From Hyphomicrobiales bacterium (GTDB lineage: Bacteria; Pseudomonadota; Alphaproteobacteria; Rhizobiales; Aestuariivirgaceae), in assembly GCA_012032065.1 (NCBI GenBank), contig JAAURV010000007.1, positions 1-24,829 on the forward strand: a DNA stretch of 24,829 bases. The letters are read 5' to 3'. Both the position numbers and the translations under genes were made by a program. The notes below the pieces were generated by a model. It ran no database searches and was not told where the DNA came from. It saw nothing but the letters and a program-made list of their open reading frames with translations. Shown here piece after piece: positions 15,493-24,596 of this stretch (position 1 is its first letter; the number at the start of each line of letters is the position of its first letter).

Positions 15493-16506
15493 ATGATGAA
15501 GCGTTTCAAATTCGGCCTGATGACGGCGGCGTTTCTCGCGGCATCGGTGACGGCGGGCAGCGCCGAAGCGAAGAAGCACATCCTCGGCGTGTTCTATGAA
15601 GGCTGTGAGAAGACCTGCGAGGGATTCAAGGCCGCGATTGCCGAGAGCGGGTTCCCTGCGGAGGTCGAGGTGCTCGATCTCGAACAGGACAAGACGCGCA
15701 TCGCCGATGCCGTCAAGCGGGCACGCGAGACGAAAACCGATCTGGTGTTGGTCTATGGAACCACTGCAACGCTCGGCGTCATCGGAACGCTTGAAACTGC
15801 GGGCGACCCTCGATTCCTGTCCGATGTTCCGGTCGTCTTTACGGCTGTCGCGGATCCGTTCGGTGCGAAAATCGCGGAGAGCTTCGAACGCAGCGGCCGG
15901 GCCAACATCACCGGCACCTTCAATCGCGTTCCCGAGAAGATCAACATCAACGTGATCCGCCAGTACGATCCCAAATTCAGGAAGCTTGGCCTTCTCTATC
16001 ACGCCAACGAGAAGAACTCCGTCCTGAAGATGAAAGAGCTGAGCGAGCTTGCACCGAAGCTCGGAATCGAGCTTGTCGCAATCGAAGTCGATCCCGGCAA
16101 CGGCGAAGTGCCGAAACCCGAATTGATCCCGCAGCGCCTGCGCGAGCTGCACGAAAAGGGCGTCGAATGGGTCTATCTCGGATCAAGCTCGTTCCTGAAC
16201 GTGAACGGCGAACTGTTCACTGCCTCGGCGGTGGAAAACGGCATTGCGGTCGTCAGTCCTTATCCGGCCCTGGTCAAGGAACACAAAGCACTGCTGTCGG
16301 TTGCCGCCCCTCGCGAAGAAGTCGGCCGTCTTGCAGCAGACCAAGCGCTCCGAATCCTCCGCGATGGCGTAAAACCGGGAAATATCCCCATCACGGTTGC
16401 GACTCACTTCACTTACACGGTGAACATGGAGGTCGCCAAGACGCTCAATCGCAATCCGCCCGCCAGTTTCAAGAATGACACCGAGTTCTATCGCCCCGCG
16501 CAGTAG
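15493..16506 (+). CDS. ABC-type substrate-binding protein (TrpX-like family), orphan
   Basis: This 337-residue secreted protein has a signal peptide (MMKRFKFGLMTAAFLAASVT, likely cut after AEA near residue 27) and the two-lobed binding-protein fold of the ABC substrate-binding family that includes TrpX. Recognisable blocks are LVYGTTATLGVIGTLE, DVPVVFTAVADPFGAKI, NITGTFNRVPEKI and GVEWVYLGSSSFL. A cysteine pair in YEGCEKTCEGF near the mature N-terminus could form a disulfide. The ATG at 15493 follows GGAAGG; TTG at 15475 is open too. No permease or ATPase gene is nearby, so it may share a transporter encoded elsewhere or act as a ligand sensor for the convergent GGDEF/EAL protein. The ligand is unknown. 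Confidence 0.85.
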   Translation: MMKRFKFGLMTAAFLAASVTAGSAEAKKHILGVFYEGCEKTCEGFKAAIAESGFPAEVEVLDLEQDKTRIADAVKRARETKTDLVLVYGTTATLGVIGTLETAGDPRFLSDVPVVFTAVADPFGAKIAESFERSGRANITGTFNRVPEKININVIRQYDPKFRKLGLLYHANEKNSVLKMKELSELAPKLGIELVAIEVDPGNGEVPKPELIPQRLRELHEKGVEWVYLGSSSFLNVNGELFTASAVENGIAVVSPYPALVKEHKALLSVAAPREEVGRLAADQALRILRDGVKPGNIPITVATHFTYTVNMEVAKTLNRNPPASFKNDTEFYRPAQ

Positions 16507-16526
16507 AGCGGAGCGCGGCGAAGGAC

Positions 16527-18730
16527 TCACGCTGTCGCGCGTGAATCCGTCTGTTCGTCAGCACCCGTCAAGAGTTTCTGGACTTCCGTGCCCGGCAGAG
16601 GGCGGCTGAACAGGTAACCTTGCATTTCGGCAATGCCCGCCGCCTTCAGCAACTGCCGCTGGCTCTCCTGCTCGACGCCTTCCGCAACCGTTACGAGATT
16701 CAGACTTCGGCCCAGGCTCGACACCGCATCGATGATCGCGCTGTCGGCGCCGTTCCTGGCGACATTGCTGACGAAAGCGCGATCGATCTTGATCTTGTCG
16801 AACGGAAACTTGGTCAGATAGCTCAGAGAGGAGTAGCCGGTGCCAAAATCGTCCAGCGCGATGCGAACGCCGAAGCCCCGGAGTTTGAGCAGCAGTTCGA
16901 GGGTCGGGGCGTCGTCGCGCAGCAGCACATTCTCGGTGATCTCAAGTTCGAGCCGCCGGCCGAAAGATGCGAAGCGGCAAGAGCGCCGAACACGGTCTGC
17001 ACGATATCGCCACGCTGGAACTGCACCGCGGATACGTTAACCGCGACGCGAATGCTGTGCGGCCACTTTGCCGCTTCCCTGCAGGCTTCACCGATGATCC
17101 AGTCTCCCAGCGGAACGATCAGTCCGATGTCTTCGGCAATGGGGATGAACTCGGAAGGCGAAACCAGTCCGAGTTCCGGATGGCGCCATCTGACCAGTGC
17201 TTCGAATCCGGATATCCGCCCGGTTTGGAGATTGATGATCGGTTGATAGTGCAGTTCGAACTGCTCGAGTTCGAGGGCCTTGCGAAGCTCGCCTTCGAGC
17301 TTGCGGCGCTGATCTTCCCGTTCGCTCATTTCCGCGGTGTAGAAGCGGAAGCCGTTCCGGCCGTCAGCCTTCGCCTGGTAAACGGCCATGTCGGAATTCT
17401 TGAGCAGGGTTGCGGCATCCGTGCCGTCGCGCGGCGAAATCGCGATGCCCGTGCTGACGCCGATTTTTGCCTGATGGCCGCCGATCTCGACCGGAGCCGA
17501 CAGAGACTTCGTGATGCGCGACGCCAAGGCTTCGGCGCCTTCCGGCTGCGGCGCCGAAAGTTGTAGAACGGCGAACTCGTCACCGCCGAGACGGCACAGG
17601 GTGTCGCCTTGGCGTATGCATTCCCCGAGGCGTTTGGCGACGGTTTTCAGAAGCGCGTCGCCTGCGGCGTGGCCGAGGGTATCGTTCACGATCTTGAACC
17701 GGTCGAGATCAAGGAACAGCACGGCCACATCCTGTTCCTCGGACCGGTTGCGAAGCGCATCGTCGATGCACTCCTCAAAACGGCGTCGGTTGGGAAGCTC
17801 GGTGAGCGCGTCATGAAGGGCGAGATGCGCGATCTGGCCGTGCAGGCGGTGCTTTTCCGCAGCATTCCGGTAGAAGCGGTCGAGTGCCCGGGCAAAGATT
17901 CCGATTTCGTCGGCCCGGTGCTCGAATTGCGAAGCGGCCGTTCGCACGGCGTCGCTGCCGAAGGCCGGAGTCTCCTCGATTTCCGCCGCGATCTTGCGCA
18001 GTGGCCCGGTGACCAGCCGCCGCAGCGCGTAGACCAGAACCAAGAGCACCAGGGCGGCAACGCCGATCAGCGCCAATGCCTCCTTGATGGCCGTCTGCCA
18101 TACGTTGTCGAGAAACCCCTTGACGTTCCAGGCCACCGCAATGCTGCCGATAGTCCGGGAGGCTGCGCCCTTTACCGGAACGGCAATGAACTCGTAGTCG
18201 CCGATGTCCTGTACTTCGGTCTTCTGGTTGGCCTCTACTTTAAGGGCGAGATCCGAAAGGGTATCGATCGGCATTTCGAAATGATCGATCGACTGCTGGC
18301 TTTCGATAACCTGATTGCCGGCGGTTACCACCACGCCAGCGGCCCTGGGATCGGATTTCAGCAGCTCCATGTAGCTGGAAATGACCGATTGGTTGCGGAG
18401 CGCGATGGCGCCGCTGGCGGTGCCGGATAGCCCGTAGACGATGCGGAGGTTGGCGTCGAGCCGTTCCTGCCGTGCCGCATCGATGCGGACATAGGTTTGA
18501 TAGGAGAGAACGCTGGCGAGGCCGATGAGGAACGCTGTTGCGGCAAGCACCTGAATTTTCGTGCCGATGCTGCGGAATGATATCGCTCCAAACACGGCGC
18601 AACCGTTCAGAACGGCAAAACTTCGTGCCGCGTGCTGCCAGCAATCCGCCAATCGTCGCACATGCGTTCGAACCGCTCTCGCTTCAAATGCCCGTTTTGG
18701 CCTCAAGCCGCCGCGTAATTCGAACTCCAT
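16527..18730 (-). CDS. Membrane GGDEF/EAL cyclic-di-GMP protein, frameshifted here
   Basis: Joined across one missing base the protein is about 734 residues. It has a membrane segment (57-76), a periplasmic sensor region (about 77-212), a second membrane segment (214-236), a HAMP-like linker, then GGDEF and EAL domains. GGDEF is intact at 382-386 with an inhibitory RxxD at 373-376, five residues upstream. The phosphodiesterase signature is EALVRWRHP at 510-518, with EITEN, DDFGTGYSSL, KIDRAFV and VAEGVE downstream, so both making and breaking c-di-GMP look possible. The frame changes at 16955-16957 after residue 592, where SAG should continue RLELEITENVLL; a base is lacking in GGCCGGCGG. The start is uncertain: ATG 18730 chosen, TTG 18760 and GTG 18595 also possible, none with a clear ribosome binding site. 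Confidence 0.88.
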
Positions 18731-18888
18731 GATGCCCGTAAGCGGTGGCGGATCGGTCAACAGCAGGCTGTAGAACTGGTGTTCTTGCGAGCAATGGTTA
18801 ACGCCGCGTTCTCAACTGTTCCAGCCCCGGCGCAGACAGTCCTGACCGAGACGGCCGATCTCAGGCCAATGGAAAATTGCCGGAAAAT

Positions 18889-18916
18889 GGAATAGAATCG
18901 CATCCAGGCGCGTAAC
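18889..18916 (+). promoter_or_regulatory. Candidate ECF-type promoter before the sigma factor gene
   Basis: GGAAT (18889-18893) is followed after 17 bp by CGTAA (18911-18915), about 24 bp before the start codon. The GGAA -35 core is what most ECF sigma factors recognise, and autoregulation is usual. Two more GGAAAA copies lie just upstream (18871, 18882), so the true -35 is uncertain. Confidence 0.3.
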
Positions 18917-18938
18917 GGCAAGCGAGGAAAGGCCGTTC

Positions 18939-19448
18939 ATGGATTTCCGGACCCAGCTGGCCGGCGAGATACCATATCTGAGGCGGTTTGCGCGCGCGCT
19001 TTGCGGCGACGGGGCGCTGGCCGACGATCTGGTTCAGGATTGCATCGAGCGCGCCCTTCTCAAAGGCCATCTCTACGATCCGGCGCGGCCGCTTCGCGCC
19101 TGGCTCTATGCCGTGCTGCGCAACATTTTCATCAGCGGCCTGCGCCGCGAAGGGAGTCATTCCGTCGTGAAGACCATCGACGATCTGGTCCAGGGCGAGG
19201 ATGCAGTAGCACCCGCCCAGGAGGATCGTCTGTCGATGGTGCAGATCGGCAAGGCGCTTGAGATGCTGCCGCCGCAGCACCGCGAGGTGATCGTGCTCGT
19301 GGGGCTTGAGGAGATGAGCTACCGCGACGTGGCCGAGATCACTGGCGTTCCTGTTGGCACTGTGATGTCCAGGCTTTCGCGGGCGCGAAGTTCGCTCAAA
19401 CAGATTTTGACGGATCGCGGGCACACTGTGTTGAGGAGGGTCAAATGA
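18939..19448 (+). CDS. ECF-family RNA polymerase sigma factor
   Basis: This 169-residue protein has only the sigma-2 and sigma-4 regions, as ECF factors do. Region 2 spans about 12-80 (LRRFARALCGDGALADDLVQD for core binding and promoter melting, then RAWLYAVLRNIFISGLRR). Region 4 spans about 108-160, with LPPQHREVIVLVGLEEMSYRDVAEI and the recognition helix VPVGTVMSRLSRARSSL. The ATG at 18939 is preceded by GAGGAAAGG. Its stop overlaps the start of the anti-sigma factor gene by 4 bp (ATGA). It is not obviously the general stress factor EcfG, since no PhyR/NepR genes adjoin; the regulon and signal are unknown. Confidence 0.93.
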   Translation: MDFRTQLAGEIPYLRRFARALCGDGALADDLVQDCIERALLKGHLYDPARPLRAWLYAVLRNIFISGLRREGSHSVVKTIDDLVQGEDAVAPAQEDRLSMVQIGKALEMLPPQHREVIVLVGLEEMSYRDVAEITGVPVGTVMSRLSRARSSLKQILTDRGHTVLRRVK

Positions 19449-20224
19449 CCAAACTCGACATCCACGAGAGCTGGCGGCTTCACGCCTATGCCGACAACGA
19501 GTTGGACAAGGAAGAGCGCGTGAAGATGGAAACTCAGCTCACGGACGATCCAGAGGCGCGGGCGGAGGTGGAATTTTGGTCCGCGCAGAAGAGGGCAATG
19601 AAGGATGCTTACGATGGCGTTCTCGCCGAGCCTGTGCCGGGGAAACTTCAAGCCGCGTTGAAGCAGGTTTCGAAGCCCGCGCAAGATTCGTCCTGGCGCG
19701 CATCGGCAATTGCCGCCGCTCTCGCAACGCTGGTGATCGGCGGCGTGGCCGGATGGTACGCGGGATCGCAGCAGGGCGGAGCGCCGCAGTTTACCATCGC
19801 CGACCGTGCGTTGAACGCGCATGTGGTCTATGCCGTCGAAAAGCGCCACGCCGTGGAAGTGGCCGCCGACGAAAAGGAGCATTTGCAAAGCTGGCTTGGC
19901 AAGCGGATTGGGTCCGCCTTCAAGACTCCCGATCTGGCGGTTGCGGGTTTCAATCTTCTTGGCGGAAGGCTGCTCGCGGCCGAGGATCGCCCGGCGGCAC
20001 AGCTCATGTACGAGGACGCCAACAAGAAGCGCATCACCATTTTCATGACCTCGAATCCGAGCCACGCCGAACGCGCCATCGAACTCGCCTCGCGCGGGAA
20101 ATTGGTGGCCTGCTATTGGTTCAACGACAAGATCGGCCTCGCGGTCGCCGGCGAGATCACCCGCGAGGAAGCCGAGAAGATCGCCAAGCTGGCTTACGAC
20201 CAGATGGAAGGCGAAGAGAGTTAA
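19445..20224 (+). CDS. Membrane anti-sigma factor
   Basis: This 259-residue single-pass membrane protein probably holds the co-encoded sigma factor inactive. The N-terminal cytoplasmic part (about 1-80) has the anti-sigma opening HESWRLHAYADNELDKEERV with a following acidic helix (LTDDPEARAEVEFW). It lacks the His-Cys-Cys zinc-binding set of ZAS-type anti-sigma factors. One membrane helix lies at about 84-103 (ASAIAAALATLVIGGVAGWY). The periplasmic domain (about 104-259) has LLGGRLLAAEDRPAAQLMYED and CYWFNDKIGLAVAGE, a layout common among alphaproteobacterial anti-sigma factors. How the sigma factor is released is unknown. It starts at the ATGA overlap and its stop overlaps the opposing DUF1989 gene. 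Confidence 0.88.
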   Translation: MTKLDIHESWRLHAYADNELDKEERVKMETQLTDDPEARAEVEFWSAQKRAMKDAYDGVLAEPVPGKLQAALKQVSKPAQDSSWRASAIAAALATLVIGGVAGWYAGSQQGGAPQFTIADRALNAHVVYAVEKRHAVEVAADEKEHLQSWLGKRIGSAFKTPDLAVAGFNLLGGRLLAAEDRPAAQLMYEDANKKRITIFMTSNPSHAERAIELASRGKLVACYWFNDKIGLAVAGEITREEAEKIAKLAYDQMEGEES

Positions 20225-20814
20225 CCCGAAATCTCGTAATGCGCTTCGACGGTGACGCCGTTGTTGATCGGCAGCATGTCCTGCGGGCAGGCGGAAAACG
20301 CGATGATCGCATCCATCTCGGCGCGGAAGGTGACTGAATCGCCTGGCTTGCACAGGCAATTGCCCCACTCGAGCGAGCCATCCTGGCGCCAGGGGATATT
20401 CATGAACAGGTTGAGCGAGTCGGGCGTGTAAGGGATGGTGAAACCGAGAGCCGCCAGCCCCGCGTGGAGATTGTCGCGGCAATTCTCGTGGTACCTGGTG
20501 CAGCCGAGCAAACCATAACGCTCGTTATCGCAAGGCGCGATGAGGGTGTCGTGGCGGCCGGGGGAGTTGTCTTCGGTCAAGGTCAGGATCGGGCGGCGGC
20601 GGTTCGAGATCATCGGATCGCCCACCACTGGAAAAAGCCTGGTCCAGAAGGCCCGGCAGTGCTCCATGCCCATGTATTCGCGCAGGTCCGCCGCGTTAAA
20701 GGCCCAGAAATCAACTACCTGATTGCCATGGGTGTTGATCACCTTGACCGATTGGCCCCGGGCCAGACGGTCCGCCTTGCCAGAGCGGGCCGGAATGGTT
20801 TGAACTGAGGTCAT
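20221..20814 (-). CDS. DUF1989 (urea carboxylase-associated) family protein
   Basis: This 197-residue protein belongs to the DUF1989 family. It shows SVKVINTHGNQVVDFWAFNA (22-41), the block YMGMEHCRAFW, then APCDNERYGLLG, HENCRDNL and PDSLNLFMNIPW. His and Cys residues in these blocks are the likely metal or catalytic ligands. Family members occur as paired subunits with urea or guanidine carboxylase, where two of them form carboxyguanidine deiminase. Here it is a single gene with no carboxylase nearby, so guanidine metabolism is not established. The ATG at 20814 is preceded by AAAGGAAAAG at slightly long spacing. Its stop overlaps the anti-sigma stop by 4 bp (TTAA), tail to tail. Confidence 0.88.
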   Translation of the reverse strand: MTSVQTIPARSGKADRLARGQSVKVINTHGNQVVDFWAFNAADLREYMGMEHCRAFWTRLFPVVGDPMISNRRRPILTLTEDNSPGRHDTLIAPCDNERYGLLGCTRYHENCRDNLHAGLAALGFTIPYTPDSLNLFMNIPWRQDGSLEWGNCLCKPGDSVTFRAEMDAIIAFSACPQDMLPINNGVTVEAHYEISG

Positions 20815-20935
20815 AATGTGACTTTTCCTTTCATGGGAGAAAGAGCCTGAAAGACCGTGCGGCGCTTGCTAGTAGACCGGATATTCCCCACAAGTCCGAA
20901 TCCTGTCGAGAGCCAAAAGAGCGATTCCACCAGCT

Positions 20936-23900
20936 ATGACCGATGTGAAGACCGATCGATACCGCGAGACCATCTTCCTGCCCCAGACCAGCTTTCCGAT
21001 GAAGGCTGGGCTCCCCCAGAAGGAGCCGGAGATTTTGAAGCGCTGGCAGGAGATGGATATGTACGCGACGCTCCGCGAGCAATCGAAGGGCCGCGAGAAA
21101 TTCGTGCTGCATGATGGCCCGCCCTATGCCAACGGCAACATCCATATCGGCCACGCGCTGAACAAGATCCTGAAAGACCTGATCACCCGCTCGCGCCAGA
21201 TGGCGGGTTACGACTCGAACTACGTGCCGGGCTGGGATTGCCACGGGTTGCCGATCGAATGGAAGATCGAGGAGCAATACCGCGCCAAGGGCAAAAACAA
21301 GGACTCGGTGCCGATCAACGAGTTCCGCGAGGAATGCCGGCAGTTCGCGAAGCACTGGATCGCCGTGCAGAGCGAGGAGTTCCAGCGCCTGGGCGTGGTT
21401 GGCGATTTCAAGAACCCCTACCTCACCATGCACCACGAAGCCGAAGCCATCATCGCCCGCGAGCTCATGAAGTTCGCCGAGACGGATCAGCTTTATCGCG
21501 GCTCGAAGCCGGTGATGTGGAGCGTGGTCGAGAAGACCGCGCTGGCCGAGGCGGAGATCGAGTATCAGGATTATACGAGCGATGCGATCTATGTGAAGTT
21601 TCCGGTGAAGTCAGTTGGCATTGGGCCGCTAGTTGACGGAGGACCGGAAGCCGCAAAGTCTGCGCTTGACGCACTCAATTCAGCTTCAGTCGTTGTTTGG
21701 ACGACGACTCCATGGACGATACCTGGAAATCGAGCGATCAGCTTTTCCTCTAAAGTAGAATATGGTCTTTATCGTGTTTTGGAAGCGCCGACAGGTAATT
21801 GGGCTGGTTCGGGTGACTTGTTGTACTCGCCTCCCAGCGTGCAGAAGAGGTTTTGAAACAAGCAAAGGTGAATCGTTTCGAATTTGTCTGCCCCGTGGAT
21901 CCATCCGAGATCTATGCTTGCGCTCATCCCCTGGCGGTGGCCGGCCCTTCGAGGCCCGCTTGGCGGGCACCTCAGGGCGAGGGTGACGTAAGAGCGATTT
22001 CGCAGGGCGGGGGTGCTGGGAATAGCCCTCATGCTGAGGTGCCCGGCGAAAGCCGGGCCTCGAAGCACGAGGGCGGTTACGGTTTCGATGTCCCCCTTCT
22101 GGATGGCGATCACGTCACGGATGATGCCGGTACGGGCTTCGTCCACACAGCTCCCGGACATGGCGCGGACGATTACAACATCTGGACCAACAACCGGCAC
22201 GGTCTTGAGAAGCGCGGCATCGATACTCGTATTCCTTACACTGTCGATGCCGATGGCCGCTTCACCAGGATGCTCCGGGCTTCGAAGGCAAGACCATCAT
22301 CACCTCCAAGGGCGACAAGGGCGATGCCAACGAGGCGGTGATCAGTGCACTGAAGAATGTCGGCATGCTGGTGGCGCGGGGCAAGCTGCAGCACCAGTAT
22401 CCGCATTCCTGGCGGTCGAAGAAACCGATCATATTCCGCAACACGCCGCAGTGGTTCATCGCGATGGACAAGGCCATCGCGCCAATCAAATCGAATACGC
22501 CCGGCACGGTCTCGCTGGAAAAGGACACGCTGCGGGCGCGCGCGCTCAATGCCATCGACGAAACCCAATTCGTGCCGCCTTCGGGACAGAACCGGCTGCG
22601 CGGCATGATCGAGGCGAGGCCGGACTGGGTGATCTCCAGGCAGCGCGCCTGGGGTGTTCCGATTGCCGTTTTTGTGGAAAAGGCCACTGGAAAAATCCTC
22701 AACGATAACAAGGTGAACCAGAGGATTTACGACTCATTTTGCGAGGAAGGGGCGGACGCCTGGTTCGCCGATGGCGCGGCCCAGCGTTTTCTCGGCAACG
22801 AGTACAAGGCGGGCGATTACGAGCAGGTGCGCGACATTCTCGATGTGTGGTTCGATTCAGGCTCCACCCACGCCTTCTGCCTCGAAATGCGCCCCGATCT
22901 CAAATGGCCGGCCGATGTCTATCTCGAGGGTTCCGACCAGCATCGCGGCTGGTTCCATTCCTCGCTGCTCGAAGCTTGCGGCACGCGGGGAAGGGCGCCT
23001 TACGACGAGGTGATCACCCACGGCTTCACCATGGCCGAGGACGGGCGCAAGATGTCGAAGTCGCTTGGCAACATCGTTTCGCCCCAGGATGTGATCAAGC
23101 AATCTGGCGCCGACATCCTGCGCCTGTGGGTGGCGACCTGCGACTACACCGACGACCAGAGGATCGGGCCCGAGATTCTAAAAACCAATGTGGAAGCCTA
23201 TCGCAAGCTCAGGAACGGCTTCCGCTACATGCTGGGCGCGCTCGATGGCCTCAAGGACTGGGAGCAGGTCCACAACAAGGACATGCCCGAGCTTGAACGC
23301 TACATCCTGCACAAGCTGCATGAGCTTGGCGGCGTGGTGACGGAGGCCTACAGGACCTACGACTACAAGCGGCTGTCGGCGGCGCTGATCAATTTCATGT
23401 CGAGCGATCTCTCGGCCTTCTATTTCGATATTCGCAAGGACTCGCTCTATTGCGATGCCTGGTCGAGCCTGCGCCGCAGATCGTGCCGCTCGGTGATGGA
23501 TCAGCTGTTCCATTGCCTCGCCACCTGGTGGGCGCCGGTGCTGTGTTTCACCGCCGAGGAAGTGTGGCTGTCGCGCTTTTCCGGCGAAGGAAGCTCGGTG
23601 CATCTTATGCCGTTCGCCAAGGCACCGGACGAATGGCGCGACGATGAACTGGCCAAGAAGTGGGACATGATCCGCAACGTGCGCCGCGCCGTGACGGGGC
23701 ACTCGAACTCGAGCGCGCCAGCAAACGGATCGGCTCTTCTCTGGAAGCTGCGCCCAAGGTGTTCGTGAGAATGGATGCCGATGCCGTGGCCGCCTTGCGT
23801 TCGGTCGACTTCGCCGAAATCTGCATCACCTCAGGCCTGACTCTGGAAGAAGGCGATGGACCTGCCGATGCCTTCCGGCTCGACGACCTCAAGAACGTCG

Positions 23901-24052
23901 CCGTCGTGCCAGCCAAGGCCGAAGGCAAGAAATGCGCGCGCTCGTGGAAATATTCGGCCGAAATCGGCAGCGATCCTGATTTCCCCGACATCACCCCGCG
24001 CGATGCGGAAGCGGTCAGGGAATGGCAGACGCGATTCGGAAAGACCGTGTGA
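20936..24052 (+). CDS. ileS: Isoleucine--tRNA ligase, three frameshifts and an in-frame repeat insertion
   Basis: Joined across three missing bases the protein is about 1039 residues. It is a class I synthetase charging tRNA-Ile: HIGH at 70-73, the editing-domain block WTTTPWTIPGN, GDHVTDDAGTGFVHTAPGHG, the block YLEGSDQHRGWFHSSLLEA, and KMSKS (23049-23063) in GRKMSKSLGN. Bases are lacking near 21821, 22267 and 23696-23699; joined readings are GSGDLL-x-VLASQRAEEVL, GRFTKDAPGFEGKTII and AVTGALELERASK. About 45 extra codons (21937-22071) built from a palindromic repeat doublet split the editing domain between CAHPLA and GGYGFDVPLL. The C-terminal zinc ribbon is reduced (KCARSW, no later CxxC). 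Codon use from about 21600 to 21900 is less GC-rich than elsewhere. The start follows the family N-terminus; no clear ribosome binding site. lspA overlaps the stop. Confidence 0.93.
21943..22073. repeat. Inverted doublet of palindromic repeats (REPIN-like) inside ileS
   Basis: Copy 1 (about 21945-21977) folds as GCCCGC-TTG-GCGGGC with outer CCCT/AGGG pairs. Copy 2 (22026-22073) folds as a longer hairpin: GCCCGGC-GAAA-GCCGGGC with outer GAG/CTC, TGCT/AGCA and CCCTC/GAGGG pairs. Copy 1 is the reverse complement of copy 2: CTTCGAGGCCCG at 21947-21958 recurs inverted at 22054-22065, and GGGCACCTCAG likewise. The spacer is about 45 bp. The layout is that of REP doublets (REPINs). GGCGGT flanks both sides (21933-21938, 22072-22077). 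All sense codons in the ileS frame. Confidence 0.85.
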
Positions 24053-24547
24053 TGCAACTGCGGCTGTGGGGCGGGCTGGCGCCATTGGGGCTGGCGCTGG
24101 CGGTTTTGGCCTTTATCCTCGACCGCGCCCACAATGGTGGATGCTCGACATATTCGACATGCCGAACCGGGGGCCGGTCGATGTCACGCCCTTCTTCCAA
24201 TTGGTGATGGCGTGGAACAAGGGCGTGTCCTACGGACTGCTCAGGACCCATCAGCAGGGTGCGCTGATCGTGATGAGCCTGTTCATTTCGCTCGTGCTCT
24301 GGATTTGGCTGTGTCGGACCGGCCGGCCATTGACGGCGGCGCGATCGCTTTGGTTGTCGGCGGGGCCCTCAGCAATGCCCTCGACCGCTACCTCTATGGG
24401 GCGGTGGCGGACTTCTTTCACTTCCACTGGGGCGAATGGAGCTGGTATGTGTTCAACGTTGCCGACATCGCCATCGTTGCGGGGGTGGCATTGTTGCTTT
24501 ATGAAAGCCTGAGAGAGCGTTCCGCCGCGGAAAGCAGCAGGACATGA
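24052..24547 (+). CDS. lspA: Lipoprotein signal peptidase, two frameshifts here
   Basis: Joined across two missing bases the protein is 165 residues, the normal length of signal peptidase II, which cleaves the signal peptide of prolipoproteins in the inner membrane. Four hydrophobic segments can be traced. The catalytic aspartates are D112 in SNALDRYLYGAVADFF and D139 in FNVADIAIVAG; the family block MAWNKGVSYGLL is at 53-64. Bases are lacking between 24134 and 24135 (reading RAHKWWMLDIF) and near 24336-24338 (reading RPLTAGAIALVVGGA). The ATG at 24052 overlaps the ileS TGA by 1 bp (TGATG), so translation is coupled. ileS-lspA is a common order, and the next gene encodes a lipoprotein that would be a substrate. 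Confidence 0.92.
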
Positions 24548-24596
24548 ATTCGCCTGTTTTGGGCGGCATTTCATTGGGATCAGGACTGTTTCGATA

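Noticed and set aside
20815..20935. T-box riboswitch before ileS
   Set aside because: The 121-bp leader is short, no T-box consensus or terminator pair was found, and T-boxes for ileS are mainly a Gram-positive feature.
21943..22073. Repeat doublet as a CRISPR array or an attenuator
   Set aside because: There are only two inverted copies without regular spacers, and it lies deep inside a coding region far from any start codon.
24052..24547. lspA as a true pseudogene
   Set aside because: After adding two bases the length is exactly typical and both catalytic aspartates are present. Loss of an essential-type gene next to a lipoprotein gene is unlikely.
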